Shown in pieces: positions 10,797 through 21,429 of a stretch of DNA of 64,000 nt. The DNA comes from Mucor racemosus (lineage: Eukaryota > Mucoromycota > Mucoromycetes > Mucorales > Mucoraceae): positions 434,001-498,000 of the forward strand of contig JAPEHQ010000021.1 of the NCBI GenBank assembly GCA_027405735.1, read 5' to 3'. A model generated the notes under the pieces. It had not been told where the DNA came from. It made no database searches and was given only the letters and a program-made list of their open reading frames with translations. A program made the position numbers and the translations under genes. Position 1 is the stretch's first letter. Every line of letters begins with the position of its first letter.

Positions 10797-12400
10797 TACA
10801 CTACGCCCGACCTATGTATGCTGCAGACGATGATTTCGTTGTGCCCAGGTGGGCTGCATACTATAGCCTGCGCTGTTATGCTTACTGAACATGGCTAAAA
10901 AGATAACAAGATGCACATGGGCACAACAAAACAATGTATGTTAGCACAGAAACATACATTTTTCTACCAGAAAAACCGTTTGTCATATCATACATTCATT
11001 AACAAATTGCAAACGCGAGCTCCTAGAGCAATGCCGTAATTAAGTATAGCAAGATTGAACGGCTAAGTCTACCATGATATATCTAAGTTTTAAATAAAAC
11101 GGCATTTTTTCAACTTTCCTGATACTGAATCACGTATGGTCTGAAAATTCAGACTTTGTAGCGGACATTTTTCGGGGCTCATTTTATCCTTACCAACACA
11201 CATGATTTTGGTCAAAAAACAGAAAAATCAATTTTTGATACCAAAATCAACGTTTAAATGTACTACATTGTGAGAGAAAATTGTAGGCATAGCTAATACA
11301 CATTTGATAAAAGCTTAATATTAAATGTTAAGTAATGAAACTTTGTACTTTTGCCCCAAAAACGGATTTTTGGTTAAAGGATTTTCATGTAATATTTTGC
11401 AATAAAAATGTTTATTGTTTTTTATCGAAAAAATAGAGCGTTAAATTCTGAGTATATGTATATTTTTTGTTTTTATAATTGGTAGTATAATTAACTTTAG
11501 ATTTGCAAAAGCAGAAAAAAAAAATTAAAAAATGTCAAAATTGATGATCTGGACAAAAATAATTTTTGAAATTAATGTTCCACTGATAACCGTTGTTAGT
11601 CTTAAAAATAAGAGATTTTATAATACTTGAGAACTTTTTCAAGAATTTACAATTCTGTACCCACTTGATTCAAGCTTATTACTGTAAATATTTATACATT
11701 TTAGTATTGTATGGTAGTTTATTTGATGATAATATAGTCTTACTTGATAATTATTGCGCTAGAGGTGATTTACATTAAGTTTTAGTGTTAACTCTCCAAT
11801 ATCATAAACATAAACATGGCCATCACTGGAACCTATTGCCGCCTTTTTACCCACTTTGTTCCAAACCAATTTATCCAATCCTTTATTAGAACAAATTTAA
11901 GTACTTATTACAAATGGTTCTGCGGTATTTGCATTCGAATTCCATAAATTAAATTGACTTGTTCCATCAACAGCATTATCAAATGTATCATCAGTCCGCC
12001 TTATAATAAATGTCAATTTAAAATCAGAAACATTCCATTGTTATTTTTATAAGTTATGAAAAGCTTGATTTTTAATAATACAGGAATTAAATAAAAAACA
12101 AGATGATACTAATAGCATATGGTGAGTATTCAAAATCTAAGTAAGTTTGATGAAGTACAGTATACCTATAAACCTTTTTAAAAATCCCGAGGCAAACACA
12201 ACATCTTGGTCCTGTAATTCCTATCCATAAAAATGCTGCGATTTCGACTATAAAATAAATGCACTCTTTATCTATCTTGACGTCAATGTACATTGCTGGG
12301 TATCAGTTTTTTACCAGTTGTCTTTTCTCTAATTCATTAATATTTAGTCATATTGAACGATGGTTTGTAGCACTGCCAAAAAAGAAGAATGAATACATCA
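10797..12400 (-). repeat. Dynein-fragment repeat, copy W1 (internally deleted)
   Basis: This region matches two other places in the window piece by piece. 10797-10945 is a shortened version of the end unit seen at 12866-13355 (TTGTGCCCAGGTGGGCTGCA, ATGCACATGGGCACAACA). 10945-11780 matches 14150-15000 and, inverted, 40320-40990. 11780-12130 holds dynein intermediate chain coding sequence on the minus strand. 12130-12400 matches 39170-39420 in inverted orientation. The middle part present in W2 (13000-14150) is missing, joined at GCACAACAAAACAATGTATG. Confidence 0.75.
11782..12030 (-). pseudogene. Cytoplasmic dynein intermediate chain fragment (C-terminal WD repeats), copy W1
   Basis: Read on the minus strand this gives TDDTFDNAVDGTSQFNLWNS, a few interrupted codons, then KLVWNKVGKKAAIGSSDGHV and YVYDIGEL. 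Cytoplasmic dynein intermediate chains end in WD repeats with the pattern 'VDG.G..DLWNLN..TE', '..ALNK.RW...GK..A.GDS.G...VYDVGEL', which this follows closely. The family bridges dynein heavy chain and dynactin. Here the coding sequence is interrupted (a stop after the FVIST-like segment, no flanking exons), so it is a gene relic inside a repeat, not a gene. Confidence 0.65.
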
Positions 12401-12865
12401 AGGGTTTCCTGCATATAAAATTATGCGAATTAGTAGTAATGATTGCACTTACCTATGCTTTTTGAACATCCTATTGATGTTAATAAAAATAAGTAGTATT
12501 TTGATTCAAATGTAATTTTGTTTTATACATTTATATTCATCCATTCAATAAATGACATCATATTTATTATCCATTATTATATCAACAAACAACCTACTTC
12601 ATCTTGATTCGATACATTTGACAATTAAATGCCTAAATTATACTTCAGCCACCAGGTATCACCACAAACAAATTTCCTACAGGTCGACGAAGCATCACAA
12701 TTTGGATCATTTTTTGTGTTCATAGATCTGCGCTCTCCAAAACATTCATAGATCTCTGCATGAATCGTATCTCTGTCTGTTCAATCTAACTGAAATACAT
12801 TTAACGCCAACATTTTACTTGATAAAAGGCCTTACTTTATTGCGAGTCAACACAATTAATTTGAT
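12401..12865. other. Intergenic AT-rich sequence
   Basis: About 460 bases; parts (around 12560-12650) may be a weak continuation of the W repeat. No gene seen. Confidence 0.4.
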
Positions 12866-12901
12866 GCTACACTACGGCCGACCGGTGCTGCGCAAGATGA
12901 T

Positions 12902-13205
12902 TTCGTTGTGCCCAGGTGGGCTGCACATTATAGCCGCCTGAGCTTTTGTGCTCACTGAATATGGCTAAAAAGATAACAAGATGCACATGGGCACAACAAA
13001 ATAAACTGAACACGAGCATAACAAAAAGCCTGTATGTGTAGGATTATAGATTCTGTTTATATGCATGACATTAATCCCATGTGTGCATAATAGCAGAATT
13101 GCCCATAAGCATATTACTATCCCTATTTGCGCATAATAATAAAAATCTGACCATAAGCATAATGAGCTGATCGTATGGGCATAAATTGGTTTGTACATAA
13201 TCATC
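12902..13205. repeat. Hairpin plus iterated GCATAA motifs in the W end unit
   Basis: TTGTGCCCA at about 12905 and TGGGCACAA at about 12988 form an inverted pair about 70 bases apart. After it comes a run of GCATAA or close variants (GAGCATAAC, GTGCATAAT, GCGCATAAT, AAGCATAAT, GGGCATAAA, GTACATAAT) spaced irregularly through about 13205. The same arrangement is kept in the inverted copy at 36440-36700. Conservation in two copies suggests it belonged to the element rather than arising by chance; a role as a protein-binding array is inference. Confidence 0.55.
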
Positions 13206-14995
13206 GTGCCGTTTTCAAAATTTCATTGCATATTTTACTGGAATAATGGGTTTCTGAATCACATTTGCTTTTACTAAAATAATATAGATTATAAACAATA
13301 ATATAATTCAATACGTTGTTGATGTAGAGCGATACATGCACGAGCCAACATATGTATGATTATAAACATTTGTAAATAATGTTTATAGCTATAATTTTTG
13401 CAGCAACAATGTTTTTTGCTCGAGCATAAACTTAAATAACACTTACTGCTTAAATTTATATGCAATCCAAATCTAAGCTTATAGATGTTACTTTATCACA
13501 CATAAAATTTAAACAAACTAACCTTCTTTTAACTTACTATTTTAGTTTACGATTGTCAAATGTAAAAAGATTTATTTTTAAGTATATAATAGCTACGATG
13601 AAAACTATGGTGGTTATTAGACAAAACATTAGTTATTCTTTTTTTTTTGCTTCTATATCATTTGAAATTTTATCACTTTTCTGGAACATTTCGTGCGTTT
13701 GTAGCCAGTTCTAGCTTTTAATTGAGTTATAATAAATATCATTGTCTTCGATTTGATCTGGTAATCAAGAAATACGTCCAACAATACAGTAGTAAATAAT
13801 GATATTTGATATTTGATCTTAGAATGCGATTAAATAAAAATATCAGTCTTTAATATAACGACTGTTACCTATACTAAAAATATTAGTCCCTTATGTTAGC
13901 ATGAGCATTCAGACAAAAGAAAAGAATACCAGATTGATAGTCTGATATGTCTTATCAAACGGTGAATATATCCTTGAAATATAAAAATAAAAAGAGAGAA
14001 ACAATACACTTAGAAAAGGATTTTCAAGGCTTTACATTATTTAGTATAGTGCAATTAAAACCCTGTTAAATTACTCATTTCAGTCAATGTAAAAGCAGCA
14101 TTACAGCGCATCAACCCATAAACTAAGCAAAATAGGCAATATCTGTTATCATAGAAACATGTATCATTTTTCTACCAGAAACACCGTCTGTTATATCATA
14201 GATTTATTAAAAAATTGCAAACGCGAGCCCGTAGAGCGACGCCATAATTGAGCATAACACGATCGAACGGCTAAGTCTTTTATACTATGGTAAATATCAA
14301 GCTTTAAATGAAAATGCGTTTTTTTACTTTACTTTTCTTATATTTAACCACGTACAGTCTGAAAATTCAGTTTTTGTAGCGGACATTTTCGGTGCTCATT
14401 TTATCCTTACCAACACACATGATTCTGATCAAAAAACAAAAAAATCAAATTTTGATACCAAGATCAACGTTTAAATATACTACATTATGAGAGAAAATTG
14501 TAGGTATAGCTAATACGCATTTTATAAAAGCTTAATATTAAATGTTAAGTAATGAAACTTAGCATTTTTGGCCTAAAAACGGTTTTTTGATTAAAGAATT
14601 TTCATGTAAAATTTTGCAATAAAAATGTTTATTATTTTTTATTGAGCAAATAGAGCGCTAAATTCTGTATATGTGTATATTTTTTGTTTTTATAATTGGT
14701 AGTATAATTAACTCTAGATTTGCAAAATCAGAAAAAAAAATTTAAAAAATGCCAAAATTGATGATCTGGACAAAAATAATTTTCTAAATTAATGTTCCGC
14801 TTATAAGCCTTGTAAGTCTTAAAAATAAGAGATTTTATAATACTTGAGAACTTTTTCAAGAATTTACAATGCTGTACCCATTTGATTCATGCTTATTTCT
14901 ATAAACCTTTATACATGTTAATATTCTGTGGTAGTTTATTTGATGATAATATAGTCTTACTTGATAATTATTGAGCTAGAGGTGATTTACATTAA

Positions 14996-15130
14996 GTTTT
15001 AGTGTTAACTCTCCAATATCATAAACATAAACATGACCACCACTGGAACCACCTATTGCCGCCTTTTTACCCTCTTTGTCCCAAGCGAATTTATTCAATG
15101 CCTTACCAGAACAAACTTTGGCCTATAAAA
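14996..15130 (-). pseudogene. Cytoplasmic dynein intermediate chain fragment, copy W2
   Basis: The minus strand reads AKVCSGKALNKFAWDKEGKK then AAIGGSSGGHVYVYDIGEL, the penultimate WD-repeat strand set of a dynein intermediate chain. It has one extra residue relative to copies W1 and W3. Sequence upstream in the coding sense stops matching at about 15130, so only one WD segment is left. The sequence right after the YDIGEL codons continues as conserved noncoding repeat. Confidence 0.65.
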
Positions 15131-15977
15131 ATTGATTTATTAGTAAAATCAATTATTAATAACAAGCTAATAAGTAACAATTATGGTGTATCTTTGATAG
15201 TTGGTAGTAGTATACAAGACAACATCTTGTTTTCCTCTTCTTAGCTGTCGCCACTACATAGAAACAAATACTTTTTAGAAACTAAATAGGCTAACATGAG
15301 TTTATTCATTCGTTCAAATCAAGTCAATACTATACATACTTTTATAATCACCAGGTAGATATCGACTTTAGACCAAAAAAGCATTGATTATAACGTAGAT
15401 AATGGAACAAAATGAGTAAGTCCTGTACGCTTTTTTTTTGTTCGAGAAAGATATTATAGCGTGCCCTAACATTAACAGTTAATAATTTATTCCCAAATAA
15501 ACAATAGAAAAAACATGTACTTGTACCTGCTTCTTGGTTTCAGTTTAAAAAAAATATTGGTCTTTTTGTTGTAATTTTAAACGTAAATAAAAGAGCTGAG
15601 GAAAAAGTAGAGAATAAAAAAGATTTTTTTTGTTACAAACAAAAATTTACAAATGCATAAATACTTTTAGTGTTACCAAACAGGTTTTTGTCGCTGTTCC
15701 CTGAAAGAACATGGGCAGAACTCTTTCAAACCCCAAATTTTAAATTAATATATCTCGTCAATAAGGCAATTCTGTTGAATCAGAGTAACTCACATTTGTT
15801 TTAAACCGTTCAAATTATCTTCGTTATTAATTAGATTATGATTAATATACTTTAGTAGTTGATTAAAAAACTTTGATCTCATTGCTCTGCTCATCTGGGC
15901 TGCCTGATCTGCATAAAAGCCTTTATTCTACCCATCTGTGTAGATTATCATGCCCATGGAAAACATAGTTTGGCCGT
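15131..15977. other. Repeat-junction sequence, no gene
   Basis: About 850 AT-rich bases between W2 and the retroelement Gag relic. The right half (from about 15880) may already be retroelement sequence. No open frame over 80 codons with a recognisable motif. Confidence 0.45.
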
Positions 15978-16766
15978 ATGAAGACAGTTGTATTAAAAGC
16001 AAGCGCTTGGGAAAATGTGAAGTCGGTTTTTGCAAAATAATTTGGTACCGTCATCTCCAAACTTCACAGGAAAAGCGCTGTAAGGACCATGAACATTGAA
16101 AATCAAGAAACACTTGATGAGTACTCCATCCAATTTTTTAGGGCTACTGGCGAGGCTGGCTACTACTACAGTCGAGGTGATTTAACCGTAAGTGATATCT
16201 TTTTGTTAAGTCTCCCAGATAAATGGCAATTAAACATTTCCACTGTGCTTTTATCAAGAACTCATCAACATGCTTGGACTCCCTCTGAAATTTCAACATT
16301 TGCTTTGAATTTCCTCGGCGAACAAACACCTGCTTCGTGGTATGCGTCAAGAAACAATAATGATAATGAAGGTTCGTCAAAGCAAAAACCGTATGGAAGA
16401 TCTACTACTACTTTCAATATTTCTGCTACTAGTTCTGCTCTTGATTTTAGTATTGAATCACTTCCTAAGGCTAAGATGCTTGGTGATCGTAATATTCCTA
16501 ACACGGCTACTAAGAATGTTGTTCCCTGTTGCCACTGCGGTAAACCCTGGAAGCATAGTCATATTTGTGATAAATGCAGAAATGTCGAAAGACAAATATC
16601 TGCTGTTGCCACCTCTTTTGATATTAAAGAAGAGAACAAATCTCACCAATTGAAACAAACAATAAAAGAATTATGCAAAAGCAAGGCCTATCCTTGTAAG
16701 GCAAAAAAGACAAACAAAAGTAATATCATGAAACTAATTATGCCTTTACTATTTATTAAACAATAA
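15978..16766 (+). pseudogene. Retrotransposon Gag with zinc knuckle (decayed)
   Basis: The frame can be followed from 15978 (MKTVVLKASAWENVKSVFAK) through a TAA at 16038-16040 into FGTVISKLHRKSAVRTMNIE and the 225-codon open part from 16089. Capsid-like sequence is followed by a Ser-rich linker and a zinc-knuckle-like CCHCGKPWKHSHICDKC (about residues 143-159 of the 16089 frame), which in Gag binds RNA. The tail is Lys-rich and ends at TAA 16764-16766. The internal stop makes it a pseudogene. Confidence 0.7.
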
Positions 16767-16779
16767 AACAATCATTGAT

Positions 16780-17100
16780 AAAGCCGACCCTGGCGCTGAC
16801 ATTTGTTTCATTAATAAACGAATTTTAAATAAATATTTTTCATCTATAAAAATAATCAAAACAAATGGTTACTTTGATTTTATTTCTGTAAATGATGATA
16901 ATAATAAGAGTAAGTCCTGTAACTAGAGTGGGTAAAACTGAACCACTGAAAGCAACATGCAGTATACAAATAATATCAAATGCAAACATGAATTCGAGGT
17001 TCTATTTGGTAGGCATTCTTCCTAAATTAAATATCCATCTGAGCGGTGCAGCTTTTAAATGGCCTGATTCAGAAAGGAACAATAAATTAAAACAATTTGA
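16780..17100 (+). pseudogene. Retroviral-type aspartic protease remnant
   Basis: Starting at about 16780 the frame reads KADPGADICFINKRILNKYF, matching the 'D-T-G-A.xxFI' active site of Ty3/gypsy proteases with Thr replaced by Pro. It then reads VGKTEPLKATCS and, in a shifted frame, CKHEFEVLFGRHS, the usual 'H.F.V' strand. Frameshifts and the altered catalytic triplet mean no active enzyme. Confidence 0.6.
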
Positions 17101-17202
17101 AGATATAAATCATGATGTCCAAAATAAATGCAACCCTGAAAAGCAGACTATGGTACTCCAAGCAAAAGAAAATGATTAATAGCTCTAATTCAGCCTGCGC
17201 TT

Positions 17203-17815
17203 AATAAAAATATTGCTATTCCTAGTAGTTCTGCCTGCACTATGCTTAAATCAGTTATAAAGTTAAAGAGTACCAATCCAAGTAATTACTTTGTACGACA
17301 GCATCCATTAGCAATTAATGCTCATGCTGAAAGTAAAATACAGCTATAACAATGGTTGAAAGATAATATTGTTGAAAAAACAAAGCCTGATTCTACTTTT
17401 CAGCCACTTCTATTAGCTGTCTTAAACGCGATTCATTCACTGGAAAAGCAATTAGACTTAGAATTCCAAGTTAGCCTGGAGCATTATGTCAATGATATTG
17501 TCCTCTTTTCTAAAGATGTACAAACTTAAATCATTTTTATTAATTTAGTTGTAAATTGACTAACAAAAATAAGCTTCAGAACTATTATTGACAAACGTTG
17601 TTTCTTCGAAACAAACGTTTATTTGCTTGGCTTTGTAATTAGTAGACATGTCACCAAAATTGATATTAGAAAGTTATTTAAAAATATTGGGTGAATTTAA
17701 CGTCTCGGTATCGCACATTAAAGGCATGTAAAATGTCCTAGCTGATTGATTATCCAGACTATGCCCTACTATAACTGAAGATAAAGAACTCGCTGATGAA
17801 CATGATTAGCAAATA
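17203..17815 (+). pseudogene. Reverse transcriptase / RNase H remnant
   Basis: One frame gives NYFVRQHPLAINAHAESKIQ, a stop, and QWLKDNIVEKTKPDSTFQPL, the Ty3/gypsy linker entering RT ('RQ.P.....K..I..WL..GIIE'). A deletion follows, and then HYVNDIVLFSK, a degraded Y-x-D-D active site. A shifted frame reads CFFETNVYLLGFVISRHVTK, the classic 'KC.FF...V.YLGF.IS' motif. A third piece, EFNVSVSHIKG..NVLAD.LSRL, is the RNase H C-terminal 'HIKG.ENV.AD.LSR'. The central palm is lost. Confidence 0.78.
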
Positions 17816-17974
17816 AAAAAATTGGAGAAATTGATCTTGTTGCGAAGAGCCAAAGGAAATAATCAAATTATAAAACAAAAGAAAGTTTATTCCAACAAAG
17901 ATCAAAATCTAAATGTACTTACTATTAAAATCAACAGCAAGGATTTTTAAAGAAACAACTGTTATGTCGTATAT

Positions 17975-18730
17975 TTTCAGGTTTGATAAATAATACTTAA
18001 AAAAGAATACAATTAAAAAAGAATGAGTAATGAATCAGTTCTTCAACTGTATAATAAAAACAAGATATCGTTTATTTAGATATGAAAGTATGGCCTTTTA
18101 TATTATTAATTTGACATTAAAATCCTGAGATGTAATTTGAGGCACTATTGAACCATTAAAGCTGTTCGATAGTAATTTATTATGGATTAAAATGGATCAA
18201 TCATAATTTAACCGTGCTTGTGATGTTATGTCAATATTCATTATAGGTCTCACATCCAAAGTCTCAGTTTATAATTAGTATTATAGCAAATCAATGCAGA
18301 TCATTGATTTACATTATTATATTCTTAGATAGTAAAGCCCTAGTAGTAATTATAATTAATGCATATAAATGCATCCAACAAAGGATGTGTTGTTAATAGA
18401 AGTGTAATATTCTTGCAAGGTTATTTCTTAAAACTCTTTTGACATTTCATGTGAAGCTTGTGAGTTGCCTTATTTTAATGCTGCGCCAAATGTGCTTGGA
18501 TTTGATTTAATAGCTACTTGATTGATTAATCACTGGGATGAAATAATATGATGCCATAATTGAGGCCCAAGTGTTCTTGCTAATTGCCGGATAAGCTTAG
18601 TACAATAGGAGTTTCTTATATCCAATATCAAGTCTTTGTGCTTCAATACATGTCGTAGTCAATAGATTATAAAATGTATTGATACTGGGAAAAAGTGATA
18701 AAGTATGGTACTTTTTGGAATACAACAACT
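17975..18730 (+). repeat. Dispersed repeat K, copy K1, interrupted by a solo LTR
   Basis: The sequence from GGTTTGATAAATAATACTT to about 18730 is repeated in inverted orientation at 37385-37905, and its first 100 bases again at 34373-34464. K1 is longer only because a solo LTR (18224-18449) sits inside it. No coding potential; possible LTR of another retroelement, since it follows the pol relic, but ends could not be fixed. Confidence 0.6.
18224..18449 (+). mobile_element. Solo LTR, family L, copy L1
   Basis: It begins TGTTATGTCAATATTC and ends TTTGACATTTCA, 226 bases, with the TG..CA ends of LTRs and a perfect 5-base target duplication TGTGA at 18219-18223 and 18450-18454. It includes the promoter-like ATATAAATGCATCC and polyadenylation-like GTTAATAGAAG. 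The matching uninterrupted sequence is at about 37656-37672 in repeat K2. No internal retroelement sequence remains, so recombination between two LTRs probably removed it. Confidence 0.92.
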
Positions 18731-18859
18731 TAGCTTATGTGATTATCAGATTAATTATTTACAGTGTTGTTTATATGACACATCATGCTAAATATGTTAG
18801 GGCATACTGTAGTTTATTGCCATACTTAAACTACAATTTCAGGTACTACATTCATATTA

Positions 18860-20495
18860 CAGTGAGTCGCAAAACCCTTTCAATGATTTGGAAATTTGAA
18901 TGAAAATAACCATAACTTTCTCAGTTTCAATCGGAGATACACTAAATTTCTATTTTAAATAATTCAAACGTTTTTAAATTATTTTCAAAAAGTCCGATCT
19001 AATTAATTAAAGTTCCGCAAAAATTATGCAAGTTTAAAAAAAGGCACATCATTGAAAGGGTTTTGCACGCACAGGCTTAAAATTACAATTTTGTAACCCC
19101 TAACTTGTACATTAACGCTAAATATCTTATAAAACAGAGAAATATGCGGAAAATATATGAGATGTTTTTCAACTTTTACCCTGCCTTTTTTACTAGTAGT
19201 TTCAAGCAAAATCATCAAGATAAAAACTGTATCGGATGCCAAACGTAATGACGTTATCTCTCTGTTAAATTCAGGTCATACCGTATCGGAAATTGCTCGT
19301 CATGTAGCTGTTAGTCAAGCCACAGTATGTAGTATTGGAAAAAAGGCCTGTCCTGACCGAGAAAAACGTAAAGGAGACCGACCATCTAAGCTGACTACTG
19401 CGGATATGAGATATTGTGTCCATAAAATCACTAAAGGTGGCTTGGATAATGCGGTACAAGCCAAAAAAGAGCTTCATCGTAATGTACACGTTAATGGCAG
19501 TGCGAATACTGTACTAGGGCTCTTCGGGATAATGGTTTAGGCGCATTACCTAAGATAAAAAAGCCAGAAATTAGTGATGAAAATGGAAAGGATCGCCTCC
19601 GCTGATGTAAAAACAGAATTGATTGGACTTTGGATGACTGAAAGCGTGTTATATCTACTGATGAGGCTAGAATTAATTGTTTTAACTCGGATGATCGAAT
19701 TTGGTGCTGGAAAAGAGACAGCAAGAAGATAAAACCTAAGCATACCAAAAAACAAGAAAAAATGGAGATGGTCGTATCATGATTTGGAGCTCTATTTCTT
19801 GGTCTGGTGTCGTTTGGTTGTCCAAGGTCAAAGGTAATATGAACTCCAGCCTATACAGAACTATTATTGATGATGATTTGGAGAAATCCATTGACGACAT
19901 GTGTCAAAAATTGAAGTTGCGTCGTAATTAGGTTATCCTTCAACAAGACAACGATTCTAAGCACACCTCTAATTTAATGAAAGAAGACTTCAAAACAAAA
20001 AATATGAAGGAATGTCATGGCCAGCGCAATTTCCAGACCTTAATCCCATTGAAAACATGTGGAGGTTATTGAAAATTCGCCTAAACGAATACGATACATC
20101 CCCAAAAGGGATGAATGATATTTGGGACAGAACTCAAGAGATTTGGTATGACAACATAACAGTTGGGGAATATCAAAAAGTTATTTCGAGTATGCCTCAT
20201 CGTGTAAAAGCTTGTATTAAAGCAAAAGGTTACGGTATTGATTATTGACTGCATTTAAATAAGCTTCAATTTTTTTTTGATAATGCGTGCAAAACCCTTT
20301 CAATGATGTACCTTTTTTTAAACTTGCATAGTTTTTGCGGAACTTTAATTAATTAGATCGGACTTTTTGAAAATAATTTAAAAACGTTTGAATTATTTAA
20401 AATAGAAATTTAGTGTATCTCCGATTGAAACTGAGAAAGTTATGGTTATTTTCATTCAAATTTCCAAATCATTGAAAGGGTTTTGCGACTCACTG
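18860..20495 (+). mobile_element. Tc1/mariner-type transposon M2, inactivated
   Basis: It has the same CAGTGAGTCGC ends as M1, is flanked by TA at 18858-18859 and 20496-20497, and has the same 210-base terminal inverted repeats. It is over 95 percent identical to M1 by eye and carries the same frameshift and the same three stop codons in its transposase, yet it lies at an unrelated site with its own TA duplication. Confidence 0.95.
19220..20248 (+). pseudogene. Tc1-like transposase pseudogene (M2)
   Basis: The start codon is changed from ATG to ATA at 19220. The frameshift (GTACTAGGG near 19516) and stops at 19603-19605, 19639-19641 and 19929-19931 are the same lesions as in M1. A further one-base gain near 19755 and loss near 20001 are private to M2. 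The C-terminal segment with PAQFPDLNPIENMW and GYGIDY is intact over 78 codons. Confidence 0.92.
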
Positions 20496-20519
20496 TATGT
20501 AAATACAAAAACATAAATC

Positions 20520-20865
20520 GAGTATTATCGGATTTTTCAAAAAGTCAAGCAAGTCGAGCACGAGCATATAAGCAAGCGAGCAAATCTGAGGGCAAGCGCA
20601 AGCATTGTATTATATATTTTCAGCTTAATATTGGTTCAAAATGTAATGCATTTTGACATTTCACAGACAAGCAAGCAGAATTGCATGCAAGTAAGCTTAT
20701 TTCAATTTGAAGCCTTTCGAGCAACAAGCATACAAGCAAGCTTTCAATATTATCATCGAGCGCCAATCAGGAAATTGCTAAAAAAAATTAATCAAGTAAG
20801 CCAAAAGAAGTAATACCCTGAAAAAAGCGCAATTCAAGCGAGCTCAAGCAAAGGGTGTAGTAATA
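20520..20865. repeat. Cryptic AAGC-type simple repeat region
   Basis: Many CAAGCAAG, GAGCAAG and CGAGC words occur in irregular order (for example AAGCAAGTCGAGCACGAGC and ATACAAGCAAGC). This is a degenerate simple repeat without coding content. Confidence 0.55.
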
Positions 20866-20869
20866 GATC

Positions 20870-21358
20870 AATGGATTGTCAAACTGGATATATAATATAG
20901 AGGATTATATGGCTGACTTTGATTCTATGATTGGATATGAGAGGTTGGTGTTACTAATTGTAATTGCTATTACTAGTATACGATTATTACCTATGATTGA
21001 TTATATGGAGTTATATAATAGGGGGCGTCAATTTCAAATTTTGGTAGATTTTGAAAAAAAAAAACTGGCCAATAAATGTAATGGATATTGAAGTCCTCCA
21101 ATCATAATACGAATAAACGAATATACTTTAGGATCTACTTACAAAAAGTGGTAAATGTATTTCAGTATATTGGTTATTTAAATAAGCCAATCATAAAACG
21201 AATAAATTTAGTATTTTGAGATTGACGCCCCCTAATAATTGGTTATAAGTAACAATGATAAATAAGTAATAATATATATTTATTTGGATTGTGGTTATAA
21301 ATATAATAAGGGAAAGGAAAGAACAGATAAATTCACTAATGTGCAATTGATCCGTTCT
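20870..21358 (+). repeat. Dispersed repeat H, copy H1, interrupted by a MITE
   Basis: GGATATATAATATAG.GGATTATATG through AACAGATAAATTCACTAATG is repeated at 32150-32432 (copy H2). H1 is longer because a 222-base TIR element is inserted in it. H2 shows the uninterrupted sequence TATATAACAATCGGTTATAAG. Nature of the repeat is unknown. Confidence 0.7.
21021..21242. mobile_element. MITE-like short DNA transposon, 222 bp
   Basis: The ends are GGGGGCGTCAATTTCAAA and, inverted, GGGGGCGTCAATCTCAAA, one mismatch in 18. It is flanked by TAATA on both sides (21016-21020 and 21243-21247). There is no coding capacity. An internal direct repeat, CCAATCATAA(T/A)ACGAATAAA, is present at about 21095 and 21188. 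The paralogous empty site at about 32298 in H2 supports recent insertion. The 5-base duplication and G-rich ends do not let me name the superfamily. Confidence 0.85.
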
Positions 21359-21429
21359 TGGTTGTTATTTATATGTGCAATTTGCTTATGTAATGTAACT
21401 GGATCATTACAAAGGGCTCGATTGCGGTC

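Larger units (their letters stand above)
12866..15130 (-). repeat. Dynein-fragment repeat, copy W2 (longest left part)
   Basis: It starts at ACACTACGGCCGACCGGTGC with an end unit (12866-13355) that is repeated inverted at 36298-36795 and in short form at 10797-10945. It continues with 13370-14100, matching 41100-42055 inverted, and 14150-15000, matching 10945-11780 and 40320-40990. It ends in the dynein fragment near 15130. The stretch around 13476-13482 is the empty site corresponding to the solo LTR inserted in copy W3 at 41695-41916. Confidence 0.78.
15978..17830 (+). mobile_element. Decayed Ty3/gypsy-type retrotransposon (gag, protease, RT, RNase H remnants)
   Basis: Remnants occur in canonical Ty3/gypsy order: Gag with zinc knuckle (15978-16766), aspartic protease (16780-17100), RT pieces (17203-17680) and the RNase H end (17690-17815). 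No integrase could be read after 17830 and no flanking LTR pair was found, so the copy is truncated on both sides. Multiple in-frame stops and deletions show it is old. Confidence 0.8.

Noticed and set aside
13000..13205. Possible CRISPR-like array of GCATAA units
   Set aside because: Units are 6-9 bases with irregular spacing and no repeat-spacer regularity, in a eukaryotic context.
7733..20495. Repeat-induced point mutation as cause of the stops in M1/M2
   Set aside because: Two of three stops are TGG to TGA, which do not fit CpA to TpA changes on either strand, and the lesions are identical by descent.
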